Assembly (NCBI RefSeq): GCF_003865375.1
Contig: NZ_RQVS01000003.1
Coordinates: forward strand, 171,816-235,815
Direction of reading: 5' to 3'
Source of the DNA: Gulosibacter macacae
GTDB lineage: Bacteria; Actinomycetota; Actinomycetes; Actinomycetales; Microbacteriaceae
Length of the DNA: 64,000 bases
Shown here: positions 45,742 to 54,622 of the stretch, piece by piece
Numbering within the stretch: the first letter of the stretch is position 1
Layout: the number at the start of each line of letters is the position of its first letter
The notes under the pieces: generated by a model
Databases searched by the model: none
Told to the model about the DNA's origin: nothing
What the model saw: the letters and a program-made list of their open reading frames with translations, nothing else
Made by a program: the position numbers and the translations under genes

Positions 45742-46623
45742 GTGAAGTTCAAGAAGACGCTCACCGGAGTAGCCATCGCTATGGCTGCTTCTCTCGCACT
45801 TGCCGGATGTTCGGATGGCGGCGGTGGCGGATCCGATCCCGAAGTCGCGACGCCCACCTTCGAAGCCGGCACCACGATGGCCGCGCTTGCCGAAAAGGGT
45901 TCGATCACTGTCGGCACGAAGTTCGACCAGCCGCTGTTCGGTCTCGCGGATGCATCGGGTAAGCCGACCGGCTTCGATGTCGAGATCGCCAAGATCATCG
46001 CGGCCGAACTCGGTATTTCGGCCGACAACATCGTCTGGAAGGAAACGGTCTCGCAGAACCGCGAAGCGTTCATCCAAGACGGCACCGTAGACATCGTGAT
46101 CGCGACCTACACGATCAACGACAAGCGCAAGGAAGTTGTCGACTTTGCCGGCCCGTACTACGAAGCCGGACAGTCGTTCCTTGTGCCGACCGGAAACCCG
46201 AAGAACCTCTCGGCCGATGAAGCAAATGTGGAGTCTTCGCTTGAAGGGATCACCGTTTGCACCGTGACCGGTTCGACTTCTGAGAAGAACATTCGCGAGT
46301 TCACCGACAAGGTCATCACCGTCGACAAGTACTCCGACTGCCTCGAGCCGATTCGCACCGGTCAGGCCGACGCCTTGACCACCGACAACGTCATCCTCGC
46401 CGGCCTCGTCTCGCAGAACGAGGGCGAGTTCGAGGTCGTTGACGGCACGTTTACCAAGGAGCCCTACGGCATCGGCCTCAAGAAGGGCGATGACGAGTTC
46501 CGCACGTTCATCAACGACACGATCGAGAAGGCCGAAGGCGACGGCAGCTGGGAGAAGGCCTGGACCGAGACCGCCGGCACCGTGCTCCCCACGCCGACGC
46601 CCCCGGGTGTCGACCGTTACTAA
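45742..46623 (+). CDS. gluB: Glutamate-type ABC transporter, substrate-binding lipoprotein
   Basis: 293 residues with a lipoprotein signal (KTLTGVAIAMAASLALAGC), Gly-rich linker, then an SBP family 3 domain: SITVGTKFDQPLFGLADASG, KPTGFDVEIAKIIAAELGI, and ATYTINDKRKEVVDFAGPYYEAGQ. GTG 45742 follows 'aaaggagttcc'. The ligand is probably glutamate or a related acidic amino acid by gene order; not proven. A stable hairpin lies directly after the gene, before the permeases. Confidence 0.92.
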   Translation: MKFKKTLTGVAIAMAASLALAGCSDGGGGGSDPEVATPTFEAGTTMAALAEKGSITVGTKFDQPLFGLADASGKPTGFDVEIAKIIAAELGISADNIVWKETVSQNREAFIQDGTVDIVIATYTINDKRKEVVDFAGPYYEAGQSFLVPTGNPKNLSADEANVESSLEGITVCTVTGSTSEKNIREFTDKVITVDKYSDCLEPIRTGQADALTTDNVILAGLVSQNEGEFEVVDGTFTKEPYGIGLKKGDDEFRTFINDTIEKAEGDGSWEKAWTETAGTVLPTPTPPGVDRY

Positions 46624-46631
46624 CCACTGAT

Positions 46632-46671
46632 GGCACCGGTGGCGCGGGATGCGTCTCGCGCCACCGGTGCC
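46632..46671 (+). terminator. Intra-operon hairpin between gluB and gluC
   Basis: 46632-46646 is perfectly complementary to 46657-46671 (15 bp, GC-rich), loop 10 nt, no T-run. It could reduce permease mRNA relative to binding protein or protect the upstream message. Confidence 0.7.
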
Positions 46672-46731
46672 CCAGCCCAGTTCGTCTGCGCTGACCGGTA
46701 GACAGCACCAGCGGGGTAGGAAAGCAACAAG

Positions 46732-47379
46732 ATGGAAGCAATTATCGAGAACCTCGGAATGGTTCTCCAAGGATTCGGCACGACGCTCGAACTGCTCGTC
46801 GTCGGCGCAATCGGTGCTTCGATCATCGGGATGTTCATTGCGTTCTTGCGCATCTCGCCGATCGGCGCGTTGCGAGCGATCGCAACCACCTACACCGAAT
46901 TGGTGCGTAACACTCCGCTCACCCTGGTGTTCTTCCTGATCATTGTGGTGCTGCCGGTACTCAACCTCGGAGTCGATTCGAAGCTCGGCGCCTACATCGC
47001 ATTGGCGGTGTACACCTCGCCATTCGTCGCCGAGGCGTTGCGCTCCGGCATTAACGGTGTGCCGATGGGGCAGGCTGAGGCCGCTCGATCACTCGGACTC
47101 AACTTCGGTCAGACCATTTCGCTGGTGATCTTCCCGCAGGCGATCCGCATGGTGGTGCCGCCCCTCATCAACGTGTTCATTGCGCTCACGAAAAACACCT
47201 CGGTTGCCTCCGGCTTCGTGGTCGTCGAACTTGTCGCCGTGTCAAAGACACTCGCGAATGCCTACGGCAACCAGGTGATCCCGCTACTCATCGGCATCGC
47301 ATTGCTCTACCTGGTGGTCACGATTCCCCTTGGACTCATTGCGGCCTACATCGAGCGAAAGGTGGCGGTGCTCCGATGA
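46732..47379 (+). CDS. gluC: Glutamate-type ABC transporter, permease 1
   Basis: 215-residue permease; about five membrane helices. TYTELVRNTPLTLVFFLIIVVLP and coupling loop GQAEAARSLGLNFGQTISLVIFPQ are characteristic of GluC. 'ggaaagcaacaag' precedes ATG. It overlaps gluD by 4 bp. Confidence 0.92.
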   Translation: MEAIIENLGMVLQGFGTTLELLVVGAIGASIIGMFIAFLRISPIGALRAIATTYTELVRNTPLTLVFFLIIVVLPVLNLGVDSKLGAYIALAVYTSPFVAEALRSGINGVPMGQAEAARSLGLNFGQTISLVIFPQAIRMVVPPLINVFIALTKNTSVASGFVVVELVAVSKTLANAYGNQVIPLLIGIALLYLVVTIPLGLIAAYIERKVAVLR

Positions 47380-48347
47380 GCGCATCAGTTCTCTACGACG
47401 CCCCGGGTCCCAAGACTCGACAGCGTTCTCGCATCATCTCGGCGGTCGCCACGGCTGTGGTGGTCATCCTGATCGGCTGGTTCATTTTCGCGCTCGGACA
47501 GCCGCGAACGACCGCCGCCGGAGCCGAACTCCCCGGACTCTGGGACCCGTCCCGATGGGACATCTTCCTCGAAGGTGAAGTTTGGCAGGGCTTGCTCTGG
47601 CGCGGTCTCGTCATGGGGACGCTGCGAGCCGCCGCGGTCGCAGCGGTCCTGGCGGTCATCGTCGGTATCATCTTTGCCCTCGGCCGCATGTCGAAGCATG
47701 CGTTCATCCGAGTGCCCACCACCGTCATCCTCGAATTCTTCCGCGGCATGCCGGTGCTGCTCATGATGCTGTTCATCCTGCTCGGCCTCAAGGTCGGCGA
47801 CTACTGGGCAGTGGTCTGGGCGCTGGCGATTTACAACGGCGCCGTCATCGGTGAGGCGCTTCGTGCCGGCATCGCCTCATTGCCGAAGGGCCAGAGCGAG
47901 GCTGCACTTTCACTCGGGATGACCGGGATGCAAACTCGCTTCTTGATCGAGTTTCCGCAGGCCTTCCGGCAAATGCTGCCCATCATCGTGGCGCAGCTCG
48001 TGGTGTTGCTCAAAGACACCTCGCTCGCCTACATCGTCGCCTATCCAGAACTACTGCGAGTGTCGTACCAGCTCAAGGATTACTTCGGATCAGGCAAGTA
48101 CTCGTTCTCGATCTTCTTCGTCACGCTCGCGATCTACCTCTTGGTCAACTTCGCACTCAGCGCATTTGCTCGGCGCCTCGCGCGTAAGAGCGGTCCGCGC
48201 GCCGTGGGCGCTACTCGCCGCGGCAATCGACGCGGTGGGGCGGCCCCGACGCCGCCGCGCGGACAAATCGGCACCGACACCTCGCTGCTCTCGATCGGTC
48301 AGGCCGAGGGCCTCACGGGTCGCGCTGCCGAGGAGAACCGCCCGTAA
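47376..48347 (+). CDS. gluD: Glutamate-type ABC transporter, permease 2
   Basis: 323 residues. Longer than its partner because of an N-terminal helix region and a hydrophilic basic C-terminal tail of about 60 residues. The EAA loop is GQSEAALSLGMTGMQTRFLIEFPQ and the motif VILEFFRGMPVLLMMLF is clear. Start ATG 47376 overlaps the gluC stop. Final gene of the operon. Confidence 0.92.
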   Translation: MSASVLYDAPGPKTRQRSRIISAVATAVVVILIGWFIFALGQPRTTAAGAELPGLWDPSRWDIFLEGEVWQGLLWRGLVMGTLRAAAVAAVLAVIVGIIFALGRMSKHAFIRVPTTVILEFFRGMPVLLMMLFILLGLKVGDYWAVVWALAIYNGAVIGEALRAGIASLPKGQSEAALSLGMTGMQTRFLIEFPQAFRQMLPIIVAQLVVLLKDTSLAYIVAYPELLRVSYQLKDYFGSGKYSFSIFFVTLAIYLLVNFALSAFARRLARKSGPRAVGATRRGNRRGGAAPTPPRGQIGTDTSLLSIGQAEGLTGRAAEENRP

Positions 48348-48378
48348 CCCTCCGGCTTGGGTCGTCGTGCCTTCCGAC

Positions 48379-48384
48379 TAGACT
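48379..48384 (+). promoter_or_regulatory. -10 element TAGACT of pheS, leaderless type
   Basis: TAGACT ends 8 nt before the GTG start at 48393; no ribosome-binding site between. Confidence 0.5.
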
Positions 48385-48392
48385 TGACCCTC

Positions 48393-49445
48393 GTGTCAGA
48401 CTCGAACTCGACTGAGAACCCCATCACTCCCGAGGCGGTTGGCGCGGCCGAGGATGCCGCGCTCACTGCCATCGCTGAGGCTCCGAACGCGGCAGCGCTG
48501 AAGCAAGTGCGCTCCGAGCACCTCGGTGAGGCATCGCCCCTCGCCACGCTCAACGCCCAAATGCGTGCGGTGCCGAAGGAACTGAAGAAGGAAGCCGGCC
48601 AGCTCATCGGTGGCGCCCGCGCCCGCGTGAACCAGGCGTTTGCGGCTCGCGAAGCTGAGGTTGCCGCCGCCGAAGAGGCTGCCCGCCTCGAAGAAGAGCG
48701 CGTTGATGTGACCGCCGCCGCAGTGCGCGAGCGCTCGGGTGCCCGTCACCCGCTCACCATGCTGCGCGATCGCGTGAGCGACATCTTTGTCGGCATGGGG
48801 TGGGAGATCGCCGACGGGCCCGAGCTCGAAAGCGAGTGGTACAACTTCGACGCCCTCAACTTCGATGCCGATCACCCGGCCCGCGCAATGCAGGACACCT
48901 TCTTTGTCGAGCCGTCGAACCGCCACCTGGTGATGCGCACGCACACCTCGCCGGTGCAGATGCGCTCGCTGCTCGAGCGCGGTGTGCCGCTTTACGTGCT
49001 CGCCCCGGGACGCACCTTCCGCACCGATGAACTCGACGCGACGCACACGCCGGTGTTCATGCAGTTCGAAGGCATCGCCATCGACAAGCACCTCACGATG
49101 GCGCACCTGCGCGGTACGCTCGAGCACTTCGCGCGCGCAATGTTCGGGCCGGATGCACGCATCCGCCTGCGCAACAATTACTTCCCCTTCACCGAGCCGA
49201 GCGCCGAGATGGATGTTTGGCATCCGAACGCCAAGGGCGGCCCGCGCTGGATCGAGTGGGGCGGCAGCGGCATGGTGCACCCGAACGTGCTTCGTGCGGC
49301 GGGCGTTGACCCGGATGTCTACCGTGGGTTCGCCTTCGGTATGGGCATCGAGCGGACCCTCATGTTCCGCAATGACCTCAGTGACATGCACGACATCGTC
49401 GAGGGCGATGTGCGCTTCAGCGAGCAGTTCGGAATGGTGATCTAG
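48393..49445 (+). CDS. pheS: Phenylalanine-tRNA ligase alpha subunit
   Basis: 350 residues. N-terminal coiled-coil arm (about 1-100) contacts tRNA; the class II catalytic domain has GWEIADGPELESEWYNFDALN, motif 2 around RTFRTDELDATHTPVFMQ, FTEPSAEMDVW, and motif 3 FAFGMGIERTLMF. GTG 48393 gives the expected N-terminus and has a leaderless-type promoter. Overlaps nothing but is 2 bp from pheT, with which it forms the alpha2beta2 enzyme. Confidence 0.97.
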   Translation: MSDSNSTENPITPEAVGAAEDAALTAIAEAPNAAALKQVRSEHLGEASPLATLNAQMRAVPKELKKEAGQLIGGARARVNQAFAAREAEVAAAEEAARLEEERVDVTAAAVRERSGARHPLTMLRDRVSDIFVGMGWEIADGPELESEWYNFDALNFDADHPARAMQDTFFVEPSNRHLVMRTHTSPVQMRSLLERGVPLYVLAPGRTFRTDELDATHTPVFMQFEGIAIDKHLTMAHLRGTLEHFARAMFGPDARIRLRNNYFPFTEPSAEMDVWHPNAKGGPRWIEWGGSGMVHPNVLRAAGVDPDVYRGFAFGMGIERTLMFRNDLSDMHDIVEGDVRFSEQFGMVI

Positions 49446-49447
49446 TT

Positions 49448-52015
49448 ATGCGGATTCCGCTTTCATGGCTCGGCGAGTACGTCGAGATTGACGCCGAGGC
49501 CACCCCGCGCGAGGTACTGGATGCATTTGTGCGCGTGGGTCTCGAAGATGAAGCGATTCACGAGACGCAGGCCGCTGGCCCGATCGTCGTCGGTGAAGTG
49601 CTCGAGACGACGCCCGAACCGCAGTCGAATGGCAAGACCATCAATTGGGTACAGGTGCGCGTTGCGCCCGAGGGCGAGCAGGCTGCCGATGGTGGCGCCG
49701 ATGTGCGCGGGATCGTCTGTGGCGCCCACAACTTCGTGGCAGGTGACCGCGTCGTCGTGACGCTTCCCGGCGCCGTACTTCCCGGCGACTTCCACATCGC
49801 CGCCCGCAAGACCTACGGTCACGTGAGTGACGGCATGATGGCGTCGATGCGCGAGCTCGGCATTGGCGATGACCACGATGGCATTATCGTGCTGCGCGAT
49901 CTCGGTATCGACGCAGAAGTGGGCACCCCGGCGCTGCCCCTCCTCGGCCTCGACGACGTCGCAGTGGAAGTGTCAGTGACCCCTGATCGCGGTTACGCGA
50001 TGTCGATGCGTGGACTCGCGCGCGAGTACTCGCACGCCACTGGCGCGACCTTCAATGACCCGGCACTGCGCCCTGAACTCAACGAGATTCTTGAGGCGGG
50101 CCTCGCCACCGATGCCGCCGAGGTTCGCGTACCGCTGTCGATTGACGAGTCGTTGGCCGTGCGTGACCAGCCGCTGAGCCGCGTCTTCGCGGGCCTCGTG
50201 GTCACCGGCGTCGACGCGAGCCGTCCCACCCCGGCCTGGCTCGCGCAGCGACTGCGACTTGCGGGCATCCGTTCGCTCGGCATCCTGATCGACATCACCA
50301 ACTACGTGATGCTCGAACTCGGCCAGCCCATTCACGGCTACGACCTCGACCTGCTGCGCGGCGGCATCCACGTGCGTCGCGCGACTGCGGGGGAGCGTCT
50401 CACGACGCTCGATGGTAAGGATCGCGAGCTTTCGGATGAGGACATCCTCATCACCGACGACCGCGGCGCGATCGGCCTCGCTGGCACCATGGGTGGCGCC
50501 GAGACCGAGCTCAACGATGCGACCACGAACGTGTTCATTGAAGCGGCGAACTTCTCGCCGATCTCGATTGCGCGCACGGCTCGTCGGCACAAGCTGCCGA
50601 GCGAGGCCTCGCGTCGCTTCGAGCGCGAGGTCGACACTGCTGTTGCGATTCCGGCAGCGGCGCGCGTCGCGGAACTCCTCGTCGAGCTCGCTGGCGGCAC
50701 GGTGCAGCCCGTCGGCTCGATCGTCGGTGGCGCCGAAACCCGCGATGAGATTGTCATGCCCGCCAGCCTTCCGGCGACGCTCATGGGCATCGACTACCAG
50801 CGCTCCGAGGTCGTTAAGGCGCTTGAAGATGTGGGCTGCACGGTGGTCGAACGCGGCGATGACCTCGTCGTGACGCCGCCGACCTGGCGCCCCGACCTCA
50901 CGAGCGATGTCACGCTCGTCGAAGAGGTCGCTCGCCTCAACGGCTTTGACCGCATCCCCTCGGTGCTGCCGATTGCCCCGGCCGGTCGTGGTTTCACGCG
51001 CGAGCAGCAGTTGCGCCGTCAGCTCAGCGATGTGCTCGCTGCGACCGGGCAGGTCGAGGTGCTCAGCTACCCCTTCGTGACCGAGACTGACAACGAGCTC
51101 TTCGGTAGCGCGGTTGCGGGGGAGCAACCGTCGATGGTGCTCGCGAACCCAATGGATGCAACGACGCGCTGGCTGCGTACGAGCATGCTGCCGGGGCTCA
51201 TTGGCGTCGCGCACCGCAATGTTTCGCGCGGTCTCACCGATCTCGCCATCTTCGAACTCGGTCGCGTGTTCCGTCCCGAGCCGGGTCGCACTTACGGTGT
51301 CGACGAGGTGCCGGTGATTGCGCAGCGTCCGAGCGAGACGCGTCTAGCCGAACTCAACGATGGCATCCCGCCGCAGCCGCACTGGCTGGGTGTGTTGCTA
51401 CTCGGTGACCGCAGCGACAAGCAACCGGGCCTCGGTGCCGTGCACTACGGCTGGCAGGATGCGATCGAGCTCGTTGACCGCGTCGCCACCGCGACCGCAG
51501 CCGACTTGCGCGTGCGCCAGGGGAGCCACCAGGCGTTCCACCCGGGCCGCTGTGCCGAGGTGCTCGTGGTGGATGCTGAGGGTCGCGAATCGGTCGTCGG
51601 TTACGCGGGTGAACTACACCCCTCGGTGACTGTCGAGCACGATTTGCCGCGCGTCGTCGCCGCTCTCGAGGTCGATGTGGATGCGATTCTCGCGGCCTCA
51701 GACCGGCACGTGCTGGCGCGCACGATTACCGGATACCCGGCGGCCACGCAGGACCTCTCGCTCGTGGTGCCGGCCGAGGTGTCGGCGGGCGAGGTTGGTG
51801 CTGCAGTGCGTGAAGGTGCGGGCGAGCTACTCGAACACCTTGCGCTCGTCGACGACTACCGCGGTGCCGGGCTTGAAGAAGGCAAGAAATCGCTCACTTT
51901 CGCGCTGCGTTTCCGCTCAAATGAGCGCACGCTCACCGCGGCCGAGGCCACCGAGGCGAAGGAGGCGGGCGCCGCGATCGCGGCCGAACGCTTCGGCGCC
52001 GCCATCCGCGCCTAA
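49448..52015 (+). CDS. pheT: Phenylalanine-tRNA ligase beta subunit
   Basis: 855 residues. Domains in order: N-terminal EMAP/tRNA-binding region (about 40-160), B3/B4 editing module (about 210-400, with the ADR-like VFIEAANFSPISIARTARRHKLPSEASRRFERE), B5 (about 420-490), catalytic-like core, and C-terminal anticodon-binding FDX-ACB domain (about 760-855, YPAATQDLSLVVPAEV...KSLTFALRFRS). Length normal. Start ATG 49448 comes 2 nt after pheS. No T-box seen upstream of the pair. Confidence 0.97.
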   Translation: MRIPLSWLGEYVEIDAEATPREVLDAFVRVGLEDEAIHETQAAGPIVVGEVLETTPEPQSNGKTINWVQVRVAPEGEQAADGGADVRGIVCGAHNFVAGDRVVVTLPGAVLPGDFHIAARKTYGHVSDGMMASMRELGIGDDHDGIIVLRDLGIDAEVGTPALPLLGLDDVAVEVSVTPDRGYAMSMRGLAREYSHATGATFNDPALRPELNEILEAGLATDAAEVRVPLSIDESLAVRDQPLSRVFAGLVVTGVDASRPTPAWLAQRLRLAGIRSLGILIDITNYVMLELGQPIHGYDLDLLRGGIHVRRATAGERLTTLDGKDRELSDEDILITDDRGAIGLAGTMGGAETELNDATTNVFIEAANFSPISIARTARRHKLPSEASRRFEREVDTAVAIPAAARVAELLVELAGGTVQPVGSIVGGAETRDEIVMPASLPATLMGIDYQRSEVVKALEDVGCTVVERGDDLVVTPPTWRPDLTSDVTLVEEVARLNGFDRIPSVLPIAPAGRGFTREQQLRRQLSDVLAATGQVEVLSYPFVTETDNELFGSAVAGEQPSMVLANPMDATTRWLRTSMLPGLIGVAHRNVSRGLTDLAIFELGRVFRPEPGRTYGVDEVPVIAQRPSETRLAELNDGIPPQPHWLGVLLLGDRSDKQPGLGAVHYGWQDAIELVDRVATATAADLRVRQGSHQAFHPGRCAEVLVVDAEGRESVVGYAGELHPSVTVEHDLPRVVAALEVDVDAILAASDRHVLARTITGYPAATQDLSLVVPAEVSAGEVGAAVREGAGELLEHLALVDDYRGAGLEEGKKSLTFALRFRSNERTLTAAEATEAKEAGAAIAAERFGAAIRA

Positions 52016-52026
52016 CGCTCTTTCCA

Positions 52027-52097
52027 CCACGAGGCCCGCACAAGTGTGGGCCTCGTGGCGTTCTCCCCCACCCAAGGGTGGGGGAGAACGCCACGAG
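52027..52097. repeat. Overlapping alternative hairpins, copy 2 of the dispersed palindrome
   Basis: 52052-52073 pairs perfectly with 52076-52097 (22 bp, 2-nt loop), and 52027-52037 pairs with 52048-52058 (11 bp, extendable by G-U pairs). Both use 52052-52058 (ctcgtgg), so only one can form at a time. About 33 nt of the right half matches the element at 8333-8400. Lies downstream of pheT. Confidence 0.8.
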
Positions 52098-52163
52098 AGG
52101 GGGAGTTGCCTCCGCAAAAGTGGCGTGATGCTCGGGGACGATGTGCCGCGCATCCGGCTCTCG

Positions 52164-52169
52164 TAGGCT
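52164..52169 (+). promoter_or_regulatory. -10 element TAGGCT of the membrane-protein gene, leaderless type
   Basis: TAGGCT ends 6 nt before ATG 52176. Confidence 0.45.
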
Positions 52170-52175
52170 CTAGTC

Positions 52176-52736
52176 ATGACTGATGCGACGCAACCCGGTC
52201 CAAAGCCCAATGACAATGAGGCTGATTCGGGTGCGCCGAACAGCCCCTGGACACCGCAGCAGCAGGATCCCATCGCGACGGGCGAGCATGACCAACAGGC
52301 CACTGAGCAACAGCAACAGCAGTGGGGTCAGCCAGCCGTAGCGTCAGCGGCGAAACCGCTTCCACCAGCACCGTGGCAGCAAGCCGCCCCGGCCGCGCCT
52401 GAGCGCCGCTCGAACCTGCTCGGCATCATCGCCGCCTTACTCATCGGGCTTGTACTCCTGCTCGGTCTCGCGCGCAGCATCGTGGTCATGGGCCCGGTCA
52501 TCGACACCGTGGGCGTCACCGGCATTGCCGGTGCCATGAATCTGATCACGTTCGGTCAGGTCTTCTTGGGCGTTGTCGCCGCAGTCCTCGGTGGCATCAG
52601 CTTCGGAACCACGCGCAAGTCAGCGCGACCCGATCACGTTGGCCTTGCAGCGGCAGCTATCGGCGGCTGGATCGCCGTGTCGACGATCATCAACATGGTG
52701 GTGAGCTTTGCCACCGCAATGATTGGCGCGGTCTAG
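52176..52736 (+). CDS. Uncharacterised membrane protein with Gln/Pro-rich N-terminus
   Basis: 186 residues, function unknown. The first ~85 residues are hydrophilic and low in complexity (Asn, Asp, Gln, Pro; one QQQQQ run); then three hydrophobic segments (about 90-110, 118-150, 158-182) including NLLGIIAALLIGLVLLLGLA. The layout resembles small actinobacterial DUF4190-like membrane proteins. Lies alone between pheT and the suf genes, which are on the other strand. Its own leaderless-type promoter supports it being expressed. Confidence 0.72.
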   Translation: MTDATQPGPKPNDNEADSGAPNSPWTPQQQDPIATGEHDQQATEQQQQQWGQPAVASAAKPLPPAPWQQAAPAAPERRSNLLGIIAALLIGLVLLLGLARSIVVMGPVIDTVGVTGIAGAMNLITFGQVFLGVVAAVLGGISFGTTRKSARPDHVGLAAAAIGGWIAVSTIINMVVSFATAMIGAV

Positions 52737-52769
52737 CAGGCAAATGGCGTCAGATCAGAGCGTCTCACC

Positions 52770-53234
52770 CTAGGAAGTCGCTTCGCGCAGTGCCGTTTCG
52801 AGCGCGACCCAGCCGAGCATCGCGCACTTCACGCGCATGACGTACTTCGCGGTGCCCTCGAACGCCACGGCATCGCCAATGAGCTCGGCTTCGGGGGAGT
52901 CCTCGTCATATGAGACTTGGCCGCGCGAGCGCATCATGGTGCGCATCGCCTCGACCGCGGCGAAGGCCTCAGTCACCGTACGGCCACGCAATTGCTCGAC
53001 GAGCATCGACACCGATGCGAGCGAGATCGAGCAGCCATCGCCGACCCAGCCGATCTCGGCGAGCGTCGGCTCAGTACCCGAACGATCTAGCCGCACTCGC
53101 AAACGCAGTTCATCACCGCACGAGGGGTTTTTCTCGAAGCGCTCGGCATCAAATTCGGCGAGTTCACCCGCGCCCACTCGACGACGCGAGTGGTCGAGGA
53201 TGATCTCCTGATACATCCCAGCAAGATCGCTCAC
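52770..53234 (-). CDS. sufU: Fe-S cluster assembly sulfur-transfer protein SufU
   Basis: 154-residue zinc-dependent scaffold-like protein that takes persulfide from SufS. The three conserved cysteines are all present: NPSCGD, GDGCSISLAS, and RVKCAMLGW. The last marks SufU as opposed to IscU. GTG start (53232-53234) overlaps the sufS stop by one base, so the two are cotranscribed and probably coupled. sufBCD are not in this window. Confidence 0.93.
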   Translation of the reverse strand: MSDLAGMYQEIILDHSRRRVGAGELAEFDAERFEKNPSCGDELRLRVRLDRSGTEPTLAEIGWVGDGCSISLASVSMLVEQLRGRTVTEAFAAVEAMRTMMRSRGQVSYDEDSPEAELIGDAVAFEGTAKYVMRVKCAMLGWVALETALREATS

Positions 53235-54538
53235 TATGCCACCCCGAACCAGGCGCGCGCACGCGACACGGTGTCGATGAGTCGGTCGATCTCGTCACTC
53301 GAGGTCGTGAGATAGGTCGAGGCACGAGTGGATGCGGTAATCCCAAGTCGGCGGTGCAACGGCTGGGCACAGTGGTGACCGCCGCGCACGGCGATGCCCT
53401 CCGCATCCAGGAATTGTGAGAGGTCGTGCGAGTGCACACCGTCGACCACAAACGAGGCGAGACCCGAGCGCGGCACCGAGGCATCGGCGCCGAGCACGCG
53501 CACACCGGGCAACGCCGACAGTTCAGCAACCATGCGCGCTGCCAGCTCTTCCTCGTGTGCAGCGATCGCCGACATGCCGACGCTATCGAGATAGCGCACC
53601 GCAGCGGCAAGAGCCACGGCCTCAGAGACCGGCTGCGTGCCCGACTCGAAGCGCGTGGGCGGATCCATGAAGGTCGTGCCGGTCATCTCGACGACCTCAA
53701 TCATCGAGCCACCGGTGCGTGCCGGCGGCAATTGCGCGAGGCGTTCGCGGCGCCCGTAGAGCACACCGATGCCGTTCGGGCCACCCATCTTGTGGCCCGA
53801 GAAGGCCGCGAAATCGACCCCGAGCTCGTGAAAATCGACCGGGCGGTGCGGCACCGATTGGCAGGCGTCGAGCACCGTCACCGCGCCCGCCGACTGCGCA
53901 AGCTCGACCAGCTCGGCGACTGGCGCAATAAGTCCGGTGACGTTCGACACGTGGGCGAAGGCGAGCACGCGGGTGCGCGGGCCAACGACAGCGCGGGCAT
54001 CATCGATGCTCCAAACACCGCGGTCATCGACCGGAATCCAACGGAAGGTGGCGCCGGTGGCGAGGGCAAGTTCCTGCCAGGGCACGAGGTTGGCGTGGTG
54101 CTCGGCTTCGGTGACGACGATCTCGTCGCCAGGGCCCAACGCGAGAGGTGCGGATGCGTCACCGCCGCGACCGCGCGAAGCGGCAGCCATGCCGAGCGTG
54201 ATCATGTTGAGTGCGTCAGTGGCGTTCATCGCCCAGGCAATCTCGTCGGCATCGGCGCCAACGAAGCCCGCGACCGTTTCACGGGCTTCCTCGAAGTCGC
54301 CGGTGGCGAGCGCAGCCAGCTCGTGAGCGCCGCGGTGCACCGCCGCATTGTGTGTGCTGAGGAACTCCTGCTCGGCCTCGAGCACGGCATTTGGCCGTTG
54401 CGCAGTGGCACCGAAATCGAGATAGGCGAGCGGTTTGCCGTGCACCGTCGAGGCGAGGATGGGGAAATCATCACGCAGTTGCCGGGCGCGCGAATCGGTG
54501 ATTTCGACGCCGGATGCGGGAATTGCAGCACTGTTCAT
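53234..54538 (-). CDS. sufS: Cysteine desulfurase SufS
   Basis: PLP enzyme that removes sulfur from cysteine for Fe-S clusters; partner of SufU. 434 residues. PLP Lys250 in SGHKMGGPNGIGVLYG, persulfide Cys390 in VRGGHHCAQPLHRRLG; other features are YLDFGATAQRPNAV near the start and TEAEHHANLVPW. A short N-terminal tail precedes residue 20. I start at ATG 54538 because a -10 TAGCCT sits 10 nt upstream; a 20-codon extension is open but reaches into the divergent argC promoter. Confidence 0.94.
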   Translation of the reverse strand: MNSAAIPASGVEITDSRARQLRDDFPILASTVHGKPLAYLDFGATAQRPNAVLEAEQEFLSTHNAAVHRGAHELAALATGDFEEARETVAGFVGADADEIAWAMNATDALNMITLGMAAASRGRGGDASAPLALGPGDEIVVTEAEHHANLVPWQELALATGATFRWIPVDDRGVWSIDDARAVVGPRTRVLAFAHVSNVTGLIAPVAELVELAQSAGAVTVLDACQSVPHRPVDFHELGVDFAAFSGHKMGGPNGIGVLYGRRERLAQLPPARTGGSMIEVVEMTGTTFMDPPTRFESGTQPVSEAVALAAAVRYLDSVGMSAIAAHEEELAARMVAELSALPGVRVLGADASVPRSGLASFVVDGVHSHDLSQFLDAEGIAVRGGHHCAQPLHRRLGITASTRASTYLTTSSDEIDRLIDTVSRARAWFGVA

Positions 54539-54548
54539 GGTGTCGTCC

Positions 54549-54554
54549 AGGCTA
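54549..54554 (-). promoter_or_regulatory. -10 element TAGCCT of sufS
   Basis: On the minus strand TAGCCT ends 10 nt before ATG 54538; leaderless or nearly so. The gap to argC on the other strand is only 84 bp. Confidence 0.4.
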
Positions 54555-54609
54555 CGCCGTGTCGCCTCTGACCACACGGATGCGACCAGAGCGGCCATCT
54601 GCCGGTGCC

Positions 54610-54615
54610 TAGAAT
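54610..54615 (+). promoter_or_regulatory. -10 element TAGAAT of argC
   Basis: TAGAAT ends 7 nt before ATG 54623. A 'ggagg' lies between but is only 2 nt from the ATG, too close to act, so the message is probably leaderless. I see no clear ArgR box nearby. Confidence 0.55.
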
Positions 54616-54622
54616 GGAGGAC

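Noticed and set aside
48348..48392. T-box or other riboswitch ahead of pheST
   Set aside because: The gap is only 45 bp and holds a leaderless-type promoter; there is no room for a T-box.
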